Shown: piece by piece, positions 12,140 through 22,567 of the stretch
Layout: every line of letters begins with the position of its first letter
Position numbering within the stretch: position 1 is the stretch's first letter
Origin: Caenorhabditis elegans
Lineage: Eukaryota; Nematoda; Chromadorea; Rhabditida; Rhabditidae
DNA length: 64,000 bases
Direction of reading: 5' to 3'
NCBI RefSeq assembly: GCF_000002985.6
Contig: NC_003284.9
Location: forward strand, 8,556,001 to 8,620,000
The notes under the pieces: model-generated
Told to the model about the DNA's origin: nothing
The model's database searches: none
Seen by the model: only the letters and a program-made list of their open reading frames with translations
Translations under genes and position numbers: made by a program

Positions 12140-15048
12140 GTTTTCTTTTCTTTTGATGTTTGATCTTAAAACTGTATGTATTAATCTGATACAGTTTGTC
12201 ACTGGTTGAGGCATTTGCAGTATTTTTATTACAAAATATAATCACAGTGCAACATTTGCATTAATGGAGTACTGTAGTATAAATAAACGAGACCGATTTG
12301 TACGAAAAAAAAAAAAAAACTAAATGTGCTAATTATACATTTAGTATTCTAATCGTGAGTGAATTGTCCCCTGTGACACGCCACGTACTCGTTGTTACCG
12401 TCTTCTCATTGGCATTGCTTCTCCACTAAACATTCGACCACCCACACCTGCTATCTACCCGTTCAAATCTCTATTAACCCCTCCGCCAGTGTTCGTCAAT
12501 GTCATTTTGATTGACCGGACGGTCAGTACGCTTGTCTGTTGCAATCGGAAAATTGCTTGCTGGGCGAAATAGTGTTAAAATTGCGTCGCAAATGTGACAA
12601 GATGATTGAAACGGAAGAGGGGACAATTCTAATCAGTGGGAAAGCTGGCAACGGTTAGGGGAAGGAAGACGAAGAAATAGGGCAACAAAGTGGTAGTGAA
12701 GATAGTTTTTGGTTTGGTTTGAAATCGTCATTCTTCCTTCTTAGGTCGTGAAGTATAAATATATTATTGTGGCATTTCTTAACTATCCTTATCGGCTTTG
12801 CACAACAATGTCTTATCTTCTGATAAGATTGCCCTCTTCTCCCCGCATATTATTATATATGCATAATATAAATTGTTTCTATTATTTTCAGCAATTCTCA
12901 TCACTTCCTCCATTACCGTATCATTTCATATTTTTCAACGACAAAATACGCGCTCCGAGGAAAAATTATTATTCGAAACTATTTCCATATTCCATCTATA
13001 AAAACTGTACTATTTTTAGGCTGATTGTGTGCTTCACAAAAATAAGCTTTCAGTTTCTCAATGAAAATATTCTTAAATTGCATATTGTTACTAAAATTCC
13101 CTTTTATCGTAAATTGATTATTCTTAATTGGTTCTAGATAATTTTTGAGTAATTGGTTTGTCCTACCTATTTTAAAAAAGCTTTAAAAAAAAGTTTAAAA
13201 AGCTAAAACGCTTGTACAACCTTATGTCCTAAAAAAATCCTACTTTCACTCATCCCTCTTTTTTGCGCTCTCTACATCGCTCTTGGTGGTCCCATCTCTT
13301 CCCCTCTTCAATTCATGTGCTCTTTCGCAAAGTGCTCCTAAGCCTTCTACTCTCGCTTTCACTCGTCCACAATGGCGGTCAACTCGGTCGATGGAAGCAG
13401 GCCACACACACACACACACACTCACACATACAACCGCCTTCTGCTAGCCCGTTGCAATTTATTGCGTTCATCCGTTTTTCTTCCCATTTTTTTGAATCAA
13501 ACATCAAATAGGCCAACCAATGAAAAGGGACGGTAAAAATTCACTGCTTTATGAGCTAATATATTTTATCACCCCGTTTGTTTTGCGCACCGCGCCAAAG
13601 AATGAGTCGCACAATTTAATGATAGGCATTCAATTTTTGGCTACGTTTACAATACCGTATATCGCATACTTTTATGCAGATAATTTCATAAAGTAAAGCA
13701 AATCATTGAAATTCTCCATGCCATGTTGAAAATAGCTTTGAGCAAACTAGTAGGAGAAAGTAGGAAAACGTACTATGTTGCGAAAATAATTAATCTTAAC
13801 TATTTTTATCTTGATTAGTTTGATCAAAAACGTATATGTTGTACACTAAAAGAAGCTACTTAGTTTCATATGTTAGACCAAAAAAGCGGTGTACTTTTTT
13901 CAATTTCACACACGTGTTGTTTCAAATTGTTTTATTTTTGATTCAAAAGAACCTAGCAAATTTCAGTTTTATTGTCTAATTAATGTTCAAAAGTAGATTT
14001 GTGAATGTATTGCAATGACAACATGACATATACATTAAATATTGGGCAGGCCACATCTTATTAGTCCCTTCACTCTTTCTTCTCACGAGCTTAGTTATTT
14101 ACTCGACTGGAGCCAAATAGATTGCGTGTTCGGCCGTGTTGCGTTCTTTTCACACGTGGCTAGTCTCAATATATCTAACCAACAAGCAAGCAGAGAAGCA
14201 ACGTCTCGTTCTTTATTTTTCCTCGAGCGCCGTTCCTCGTTTGATATTTATTTACGTGCGTGTGCACAACGCACAGCCATCTATAGCTAGTCAGTGTATG
14301 CCCCGTCAACAACAAAAACAAAACGAAAAAAAAACCACGCTATCTTTTCTACCTCCTCGTTTGACGTCGTTCGTCCATACTTCATTCATTGACATCGTGG
14401 GATGGGCAGTAAACAAAACTACTGTAAATGCTAGTTTACTATTTTGTTGTATTTTGTATTCTAGTTGTGTTTCTTTTCTAAAATTAACCCTAGACAAAAA
14501 TGAAATGGCAGCTGGATTAACCAATAATACTGTGAATGCATAGATAATGCCAAAGTTCATGAAAAGGGCAGATATATGTACTTTAAGTTATGTAAAGATC
14601 CGGGAATGTCTACAAATGTGCACGTACTCTCTATTAATAGTTTGATGGGATTCTAAATTTGAGATTTAATCAAACTAAAATGTTTGCTTTTTCGATCTGC
14701 TTTTATCACTTCAACTCAAGCTTTAAAAAATTATTCAGAGCCTGGCAATGTTCTCACCTACGCATCGTGTTTCCTGCTTATCTCCTCATGATTAACTTGA
14801 TTCAATAAATGGATTTGACCTGGTTTATACATGTGTATTTGAGTAAACTTAAACCCTTATTTTAGATTGGCACCTTTTCAGTTACATCTTAATTATCTAC
14901 GTCATTATCATTGAAGTGCCTAACTAGAACTTCGGCTTTCTCACGTGCCTAATTAAATTCTTACAAATTTTTTGTCCGAACTGTTTTCTTTTTTTTTCAA
15001 TAATCGCTTCTTGGATCTACCTACCCACCTATAAACTCATATTTACAG
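12140..15048. other. Intergenic 5' flank of jmjd-3.1, including a CA microsatellite
   Basis: Non-coding in appearance. It contains a (CA)n microsatellite at about 13401-13427. Patches around 12360-12700, 13240-13460 and 14090-14400 have higher GC than the surroundings, as often seen in worm promoters. No exon chain could be built. Confidence 0.45.
13401..13427. repeat. (CA)n microsatellite
   Basis: An almost uninterrupted run of CA dinucleotides broken once by CT, lying inside a spurious open frame. Confidence 0.9.
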
Positions 15049-15073
15049 TTTGTTCCCCAGCATTTACCATCGT

Positions 15074-18000
15074 ATGCAAGGGAAAAATTCACACTTGACT
15101 GGAATAACTGGAACTACACATTGTGAGTTACTTTGCATTTTTGCTATAGTGACCAGTTGGCGACCAAAAGTCGAACTGAAAAGATTAGTGCATTCATGCG
15201 AAAGTTCTACATAAGATTCAATTACATTAGTCATATTTTAATACGGATATGACTTTGATATTTAAAGATTAACAAGCAAGGTATCTAATTAATTAAGCAC
15301 GAGTGCACGTTTCCGCAAATTTATACACCTAAAAACGCGGGCAGCATTCCTCTTTTCAATTTTTGCTACCTCATCTTATACTACTTATGTTTAGTTACTA
15401 TTTTCGGAGCAAGCCCAAGAAGTATGTCATTGGTTAAAAACTCACAGGAAACTCCACCATTTCCCGGAATGAACTCCACCATGAGGCCAGTAGAATTCAA
15501 CTCGACCAAGCAACCGGAAGCTCAGACTATTGATCAAGAGCAAGATGCTCCTAAAAGCTTTGATTTTAAAAATCAAACCCTTGGCGTGTATTCTGATACT
15601 GTGTTGAATCCACTCAAAAACGATAGTTTCAAGGATGAGCTGGTTGTAGATGTTCAGAAAAATCTTCCCATTGAATCGTTGACAGTATCTCCAAAGAGTT
15701 CTACTGACCAGAATTGCAGATCTACCAACGAGGCTATACGAATTGCAGGATTTGATAACTTTGCTGATCAGCTCCAAGAATCCAATGGCGTTTTCGAAGC
15801 ATGCCCAGAGGCCCATTCAGAACAAGGAAATGAGAGTGAAGATTTTAAAGATTTGATCAATAGTGAAACTGAGTGCAACATTGAAGACGTTGTTCTCCCG
15901 ACAGTACACGTTTCTACGGATTCTGAAGAAATCATTTCGGGCGATGTGATTATGAATGGTTAGTAGATTGTTTAAGTATAAAATATTTTTTTCATTCTTT
16001 GATGTAACTATGATTTTGATAGCTTTTGAAAAATTGAAACAAAATACATAGTTAAACTAATTTGGAAACATTCTAATACTTACTGGGAACATTTACAGAC
16101 AGCAATGTAGTTTCAAAACCAAAAAATTTGGAAAAAGTCGAAACGCCTGATGTTCTCATTGGCAGTGGTTCAAACGACAAGCTCTCTGATATGACTGAAC
16201 AAATTGGCAACAATCAGCATCTTGAAAAACTGATCTCGGAGAAAACTGAGAAATCACTCAGTGACAATGGTGAGAGCAACAGTTACCAGTTATTAATTTC
16301 TGAACGATAATATTTTTTTCAGAAACGACGTTGAAACCTGTGCCTGTGCAGCATACCAACAGTGTCGGAAGTTCGATTGGGACAACTTCTGGAGATTCAG
16401 AAATTTCTGACGATGACCAAAAATCATGGAGTCCTAAAAACGAATCGCTTGATTATCAACCTGCTTCTACTTCAAGCGAATTTACAGAAACAACCTCTGT
16501 GGCTAATCAAACGGAATCTAATGCAGGAAGTGTAGATGATTATTGCCCCCGCACGTCGATTGACATTGGATTGGACTCTTCCGCTCCTTCATGCTCTTCT
16601 GATGCAACAAGGGAGCCTACACCAATAAAAAAGCGTGGTCGAAAGAAGAAGGAACAATCTGCAACCGAACCCCCTATACCCAGGACGAAAAGAGCATATA
16701 CTAAAAACCCAAATACGGTAAATTTCATAACTAATCTATTCTCAGTTTAATGCATAATTTACAGATCCGAAAACGCCGCATGAAAAAGAACCAATCTGAC
16801 GATGAGGAAGATGATGGACCACCAAAAAGACGGACGATTAATTATCAAATTGAATTTCGTGATGCTTCTGGGGCTTGGACTATGGCTCAGCAGTTGATAT
16901 TTGTTCGTGACTTCATGTCTAAAAAGAATGATAAAATAGTAAAACTGTCGAAATCAAGGCAAGACAGAGTTGACAAATTCATTCTTCAATTTCAAGTCAG
17001 TCCGCATTGAAAATTATTGTTAAAAAACCAAAAACTAATATTTCAGAAAACCCAAGATTCTCACTACATGCGTGCTGCCATTCAGCTGAATACAATTTTC
17101 CCGGATCAAGGAAACTATCGACATTGTCAGGATTATTTGAAAGATCTTACCATTCGTGTAGTAGTACCGCCAAAGCGAAGAGAAGGAAAACGAAAAAGTG
17201 AAGTTCCTGCCAATCCACCAGCCCTTTTGCTAACTGGACCATTATATCTCAACTTCTATTGTACATCACAAGAAGTCCTCGAAGCGGCAGGTCAATTACT
17301 CGAATTTCATGTCAACGCCGTTTACAAAGATGAACGACTACAGCCTCCGGTTGCCGATAAGACACTTTTGGATCTGGAAAGAGCGATGTATCACGAGCAA
17401 GTCAAAGATCTTACTGACTATCACAAATACCGCATACCATGTCCAACTCTCACAGTCACCACCAAAGAAGAAGTATTCTCGTCGGATTTTGAGCGCATTT
17501 TGAACTCAGCGAGCATCACCAACATTAGCGGAATCGCAAAGGCTCTGAACATCAAGACTGAACTGTTTTCACTGCCAGAAATTGCAAAGTGTCATCCTGA
17601 ATTATCCATTGATATTCTTAACCAAGTACCACAAAGTGCCGATGGAAACTGTGATAGTAAAGGAATTCGTTGTTGGGATGTTACATCGTACTCTTCTAAG
17701 ATGAAGCTGCAAGATTTCGAGAGGTACATGCAGAAGGAGGAGTCTGAAGCAATGCAAGGTAATATTGACTTTTGAACATAAGATTTTTAATCTTTGTTTT
17801 TAAGCTTTCGAAACGATTTCAAACTGCACAGCAAAAGAATTAGAGAGCACATGCCAGAAATTGAAAGCTGAGAGAATTGCAGCTCAAAACGCAATTGAGG
17901 GCTGTGATGAAACAATGCCTTGGATCAAGTTTGGAACAAATATCGACTTGCTTTCCGAAAATTTCAAGAAGCAGATGAATGTTAGTGATATTCTACATTT

Positions 18001-19036
18001 TTCAAAATAATTTATCTAATTCTCTATGTTCTTACAGGAAATCGAAAAGCTGCCGACGTTCCTGCTACCAAACCGTGAAGGAAACTTGCTCAACTACGCA
18101 GGAGTAGACGTTCTCGGCATCAATACTGTACAGATGTACGCGAAACCAATCGGATCACGCACTCCAGCACACATGGAAAACTCACTCATGGCTAGCATCA
18201 ACTGGAACCGCGGTCCGGGAACGTGCGTCTGGTTTGCTGTGCCGTACGAGTATTGGGGGCAGCTGGAGTTTATGATTGGAGAGCACGGGCACAAGTACCA
18301 GGATCAAGACTATTGGCCAAGCGAAAAGGAATTACTGGAGCTGGGAGTTCCTGTAATTAAATTCGAGCAAAAAGCTGACGAGATGGTATATGTCAATACT
18401 GGATGTTTCCATTGGGTGCAGAGCAATAGCTTCTGCATCAATGTATCTTGGAATGTCGGACAGCCAAACTTCACTCAGCTGGCTACCTCAATAGTGGCTC
18501 ACGATCACAATATGCTCATTGGGAACCAGGCGCATGTTCCATTGGTAAATCTCGTTTGGAATGCTGCACGTCAGAGGCTTTTCGTCGACGATCCCGAGAT
18601 GTATAAAGCCATGCGCGGTGTCATGATCAGGTTAGTACATATGATAATAAAAATTTGCTATTTTCTAAACAATGCTCAATCTAATTTCAGATCACTTGCC
18701 CATTCAAAGTGGTACTTTGATCTTATTGATCATCATGACTACATTGTTGGAGACGCTAGCGAATGGAAGCTTGCTGATCGCGTTCAACGATGTAAATACT
18801 GTACATCTGAAATCTTCAACATTGTCAGATGGTACACCACAGAGGACTTATCAGTAGATTCGTACCCCTTCTGCTCTCATTGTCATGTAGCGTGAGTTTT
18901 ATTCAGGATCAATGAATCATCAATGAACAGTGTGTTTTACAGAAACGAATACAAAAAGGACAGGTTCCTCAAGTACACATGGTTCTTTTCATTAGAAACA
19001 TTGGTTAATATTTTTGATGCCTACGTTCCTAATTAA
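15074..19036 (+). CDS. jmjd-3.1: JMJD-3.1: JmjC histone H3 lysine-27 demethylase
   Basis: The model has 10 exons: 15074-15122, 15395-15958, 16099-16269, 16323-16717, 16765-16995, 17047-17758, 17805-17980, 18038-18630, 18691-18891 and 18943-19036. They join in phase into 1061 residues. An acceptor at 15048 precedes the first ATG. A shorter form could start at the in-frame ATG at 15424. The N-terminal ~400 residues are acidic, Ser-rich and disordered. A basic patch (KKRGRKKKE) precedes the folded part. The JmjC core has H811 and E813 (TPAHME) and distal H891 (CFHWVQ), followed by CxxC pairs at 998/1001 and 1025/1028. Unlike UTX-1 there is no TPR region, which is the JMJD3-type layout. The family demethylates H3K27me2/3 in the nucleus. 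The worm gene is known for roles in cell-fate conversion and stress responses. It lies ~8 kb downstream of utx-1 on the same strand. Confidence 0.93.
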
Positions 19037-19420
19037 ATATTTATCCAACAATGGTGCCTTCTAATATGTTTTCTAGGATTTTTCCTCAAATTTTAACGTT
19101 CTTTTATGATGTTCTATTAGTTTTTTACAGCGTTTAAATGCTGTTTTTCTGTATTTTTTTTCAATTTTCATTTTTAGCATTTGTTTTCCCGAAATCAACT
19201 TTCAAAATTTCCAACTCAAGCCTTTCTATCTCAATTACATCCCTAATTTCTTTCGAAGAAAAACGTACCTCGCCCCTTAATTATGATTCTTTCCATCAAA
19301 TGGTCCCTGACTTCTCACGTTTATCCATCACACTCCTCGCTCTCGCTATCTCTGCAATTATCGGTGTATTTTATCAAAGAATGTTATTCAAAGAATGTTA
19401 AAAATATTGAAAATTAAATC
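19037..19420 (+). other. jmjd-3.1 3' UTR and short intergenic stretch
   Basis: Pyrimidine-rich non-coding sequence after the TAA. No canonical AATAAA is obvious; AATTAAA near 19412 is a possible variant signal. Confidence 0.4.
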
Positions 19421-19564
19421 ATTTACTATATATAAAGCGCGTGTCCTTCTGTCCCTATGTAGTTTGATCTTTGATCTTTGGTCTTTGAACTCTGTAGTTT
19501 GTAGTCTCAATCACCTAAGAGGGGTCCTATAGCCCCGCCCCTTTTGTGACGTCATCACAAATTG

Positions 19565-19905
19565 GCGGGAAATTCAAATTTTCTGAGAAATCATTTTGGC
19601 GGGAATTTAAAATTTTAATTTTTTGAAAATATTTTGGCGGGAATTCAAAATTTAATTTTTCGAAAACATTTTGGCGGGAATTTAAATTTTAATTTTTTGA
19701 AAATATTTTGGCGGGAATTTAAAAGTTTAATTTTTTGAAAATATTTTGGCGGGAATTCAAAATTTAATTTTTCGAAAACATTTTGGCGGGAATTTAAAAT
19801 TTTAATTTTTTGAAAATATTTTGGCGAAAATTCAAAATTTAATTTTTCGAAAACATTTTGGCGGGAATTTAAAATTTTAATTTTTTGAAAATATTTTGGC
19901 GGTAG
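19565..19905. repeat. TTTGGCGGGAATT minisatellite
   Basis: About eight units of roughly 40 bp, each containing TTTTGGCGGGAATTYAAA followed by TTTAATTTTTYGAAAA. Units alternate between two variants (TTTTTTGAAAATA and TTTTTCGAAAACA), suggesting a higher-order two-unit repeat. Confidence 0.85.
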
Positions 19906-19909
19906 GTTT

Positions 19910-20006
19910 CCACGCCGGCCGACAATTTCCGAGTTTCGCCACTCACTAAACTTAATCAGCAATTTTATAGTGAGTGGCGAAACTCGGAAATTGTCGGCCG
20001 TCGTGG
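19910..20006. repeat. Perfect-stem hairpin, 39-nt arms
   Basis: Left arm 19910-19948 pairs with right arm 19968-20006 with a single mismatch, around a 19-nt AT-rich loop. The core of the stem is CGGCCGACAATTTCCGAG and its complement. Stem strength is far above background for this AT-rich region. Confidence 0.9.
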
Positions 20007-20071
20007 ATAGCTGCCCCCAACCGGACGCATGTGCGTCCGGTTCGGACCACCGGACGTCCGGTTGTACAGCC

Positions 20072-20252
20072 CTATCGTGGTGAGACGCATCCTGGTGAGA
20101 CCCATCGTGGAGAGACCTTTCGTGGTGAGATCCATCGTGGTGAGACGCATCGTGGTGAGACCCATCGTGGAGAGACCTTTCGTGGTGAGATCCATCGTGG
20201 TGAGACCTTTCGTGGTGAGACACTTTGTGGTGAGACCCATCGTAGTGAAACA
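20072..20252. repeat. 15-bp tandem repeat (ATCGTGGTGAGACCC)
   Basis: About twelve consecutive 15-bp units with consensus ATCGTGGTGAGACCC and variants CCTTTC/CCATC/CGCATC. Because 15 is a multiple of three, every frame stays open; on the minus strand it would read as His-rich pentapeptides. There is no evidence of translation. Confidence 0.85.
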
Positions 20253-20300
20253 TATTGGCGGGAATTAAAATTTTAATGTTTTGAAAATATTTTGGCGGGA

Positions 20301-21776
20301 ATCCTAATGTTCAAAAAGTGAACATTTTCACCTTTTTTCATGAGATATTTTTGTAGGATTAATTGAATTGATGATATGTGTCAAACATGTCAAATTTTGC
20401 CAGTCGTTAGCACGCGCCTTGGCACAACACATTTGAATATTGAAACAACACAATTGACGACATCTCGAATCATTTTTGATTGTAATATTTTTTGTGCAAC
20501 GTTTTACACAATTATAGTAATTTAAAATATTGTTTTCACCCACTCTTCATCGAAAAAAAATATTTCGAAATAAAATCTCATTTGAAGTAAGTTATGTGTG
20601 TTAACATGCAATTTGAAAACATTTGAATACTTTTAATATAATTTTTTAAACGAAGCGCTTGGAACGATAACTTTGAAAATTTTTAAAGTTTCTCGTGTTT
20701 GTAGTTAGCCAGCTTTTGTAAATCGATAAACGATGAAACGTTCTTTAAACAATGATATTAGCGTTTTAAATCGGGTTAACGGAAAAAGGTAGAATTATAG
20801 TTCGGTACAGCTCACAATGTGAACGATCATCTAAACTAATAACACCAAAAAAAAACACAATATGAATTTTCGATACATCTATTATAGAAAAAATACGATC
20901 GCACAAAAATAAACAACGACGCAACAATACTCCGCTGTTTCTAAGCCCAGTCCACCATTTCATTTGGATTTTTTTTTCCATAGGCTCGAAAAATATTCTG
21001 AAAATTCAAAAATAATCCGTTTTAATTTGGAACCTAACATTTTAAAATACTTCTTTTTGTAATTAAGCCCAGCAAACCGGTTTTTTAAAAACATTTTCAT
21101 ACCTGTTGAAACTCACACAAAATGTTTTAAAAAAAAAATATCTTGCAATAATTGGAATATATTTTTATGCAATACTTATATGTAGGAAAAAAACGGTATG
21201 TATAAGTTCAATGTATGAAAATGAAAACTAAAATCGTCTCTAATAAAAGTTTCACTTTTTAATTTGGGCATCATTCAATGCGGATTGAAATTTCTATATT
21301 GATTGTTATGTCCTTTAGAATTGTTGAAAATAGTGAACTTCTAAATTAAATTTTATAAGTGCTTGACAAACCGAAAAACATCATAGTTTCAAAAAAAACT
21401 GAAAGAAATCGTTAGGAACAAAGATTTCGACATCCTCTAAATACTGAAACAGCGCTCCATTGCAAAACTCAATTAAAAAGTTATAACTAAAAATAACTTG
21501 TGAAAACTGAATTTCACATTGTTGATTTTGTCGTATATGTTTCTGAAAACTAAAAAATGAAAGAAACAAAACAGAGTTCCGAAAACCTGAACTCTCCGTG
21601 TGTGGGGCATGACTCCTATATTTTGAAATAGAAATGCATTGAATGAAAATGATGTCATTCTGCAAATACGACTAAAATAACTAATGACAAAGTGGTTAAA
21701 ACTGGAAAATGAGCAATGGAATATCTTATATTTTTGCAAAATAATCATGTTGAAGGTCATTTTACTTTTTATTTCT
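20301..21776. other. Intergenic, no gene seen
   Basis: AT-rich sequence without exon-like structure on either strand. Confidence 0.5.
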
Positions 21777-22510
21777 TACAAGGGAAGCCTTCCAGCTCGT
21801 CCTCGGACTTCCGAATGAAACCTATTATAATTGAAAGAGGACCTTGATAGAAGGTCACTCCAAAATTTTTAGTCTCGGAGGAGCACTTTGAAGTGGGTAA
21901 ACGGCGATCTGAAAATATGCCTCTACATCCTTGCTCAAAAGCAATAATTTTGCATCAGTGGGAAGTTTGTAGAACATAAATAATAGGTAACGATATAAGT
22001 TTTCAATTAAATCGAAGATGGGTGGCGCAGTGGTAAACAGTTTGCACATCTGATGATAGATGTAGGTTCGTTTTCCGTCATGGTTAATTTTTTTCTAATT
22101 TTTGTTGCGCTCATGGAAGTCTGGAAGCAGTCTGAAAATGCACATTTTCCAACTTTTACGATTAATACACTCATTCCCGTGCATGTACAAGTCAAGCCGT
22201 TCGCTTTCAGAAACATAATTTTTTTTTCAATTTTTCATGATTTTTGTGCTCATGCCTATTTTGTTTACAAAATTTTTCAAAAAAATGTTTTTCCGAAAAC
22301 TTTCTAAAAAGTGACCAGATGTTAAAGAACCATGCAAAACTGAAGGTTTCTATAGTTAGAATGAGGCATATTTTCAGAACGCCGTTTACCCACTTCAAAG
22401 TGCTCCTCCGAGACTAAAAATTTTGGAGTGACCTTCTATTAAGGTCCTCTTACAATTATAATAGGTTTCTTTCGGAAGTCCGAGGACGAGCTAAAAGGCT
22501 TCCCTTGTTA
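21777..22510. mobile_element. Long-inverted-repeat element with internal tRNA-like core
   Basis: The left arm (21777-21923) and right arm (22363-22510) are inverted copies of ~147 bp, beginning ACAAGGGAAGCCTT and ending at ATATGCCTC. The 439-bp interior has no transposase frame but carries the tRNA-like segment at 22019-22075. The arms differ at only a few positions. The element lies 58 bp beyond the 3' end of the decayed receptor gene. Confidence 0.8.
22019..22075 (+). other. tRNA-like (Pol III box A/box B) segment
   Basis: GGGTGGCGCAGTGGTAAAC contains a good box A match (TGGCGCAGTGG) and, about 35 bp on, GGTTCGTTTTCC resembles box B (GGTTCGANTCC). The segment cannot fold into a full cloverleaf, so it is more likely a SINE-type Pol III promoter or tRNA relic than a tRNA gene. 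Confidence 0.4.
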
Positions 22511-22567
22511 GTTAGCATTTCCTTGTTCGTTAAGTACATTCAAATTTTATGACTTGATTGAATATTT

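Larger units (their letters stand above)
19424..20300. mobile_element. Repeat block resembling a non-autonomous Helitron-type element
   Basis: The block opens with TATATATAAAGCGCGTGTCC, an end sequence I associate with worm Helitron-derived repeats. It is built mostly of TTTGGCGGGAATT units spaced by A/T runs, then a strong hairpin at 19910-20006, then a 15-bp tandem array, then further GGCGGGAATT units. No Rep/helicase reading frame is present. The family assignment is from memory of end sequences and is uncertain; the composite repeat nature is directly visible. Confidence 0.5.

Noticed and set aside
13263-13511. 82-codon frame through the CA microsatellite
   Set aside because: Openness is explained by the simple repeat and pyrimidine-rich sequence.
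14136-14543. 135-codon plus-strand frame before jmjd-3.1
   Set aside because: No splice structure; overlaps an opposite-strand frame of similar length; located in a probable regulatory region.
19645-20253. 202-codon minus-strand His-rich frame
   Set aside because: Produced by the 15-bp tandem array and the GGCGGGAATT units; repeat artefact rather than a gene.
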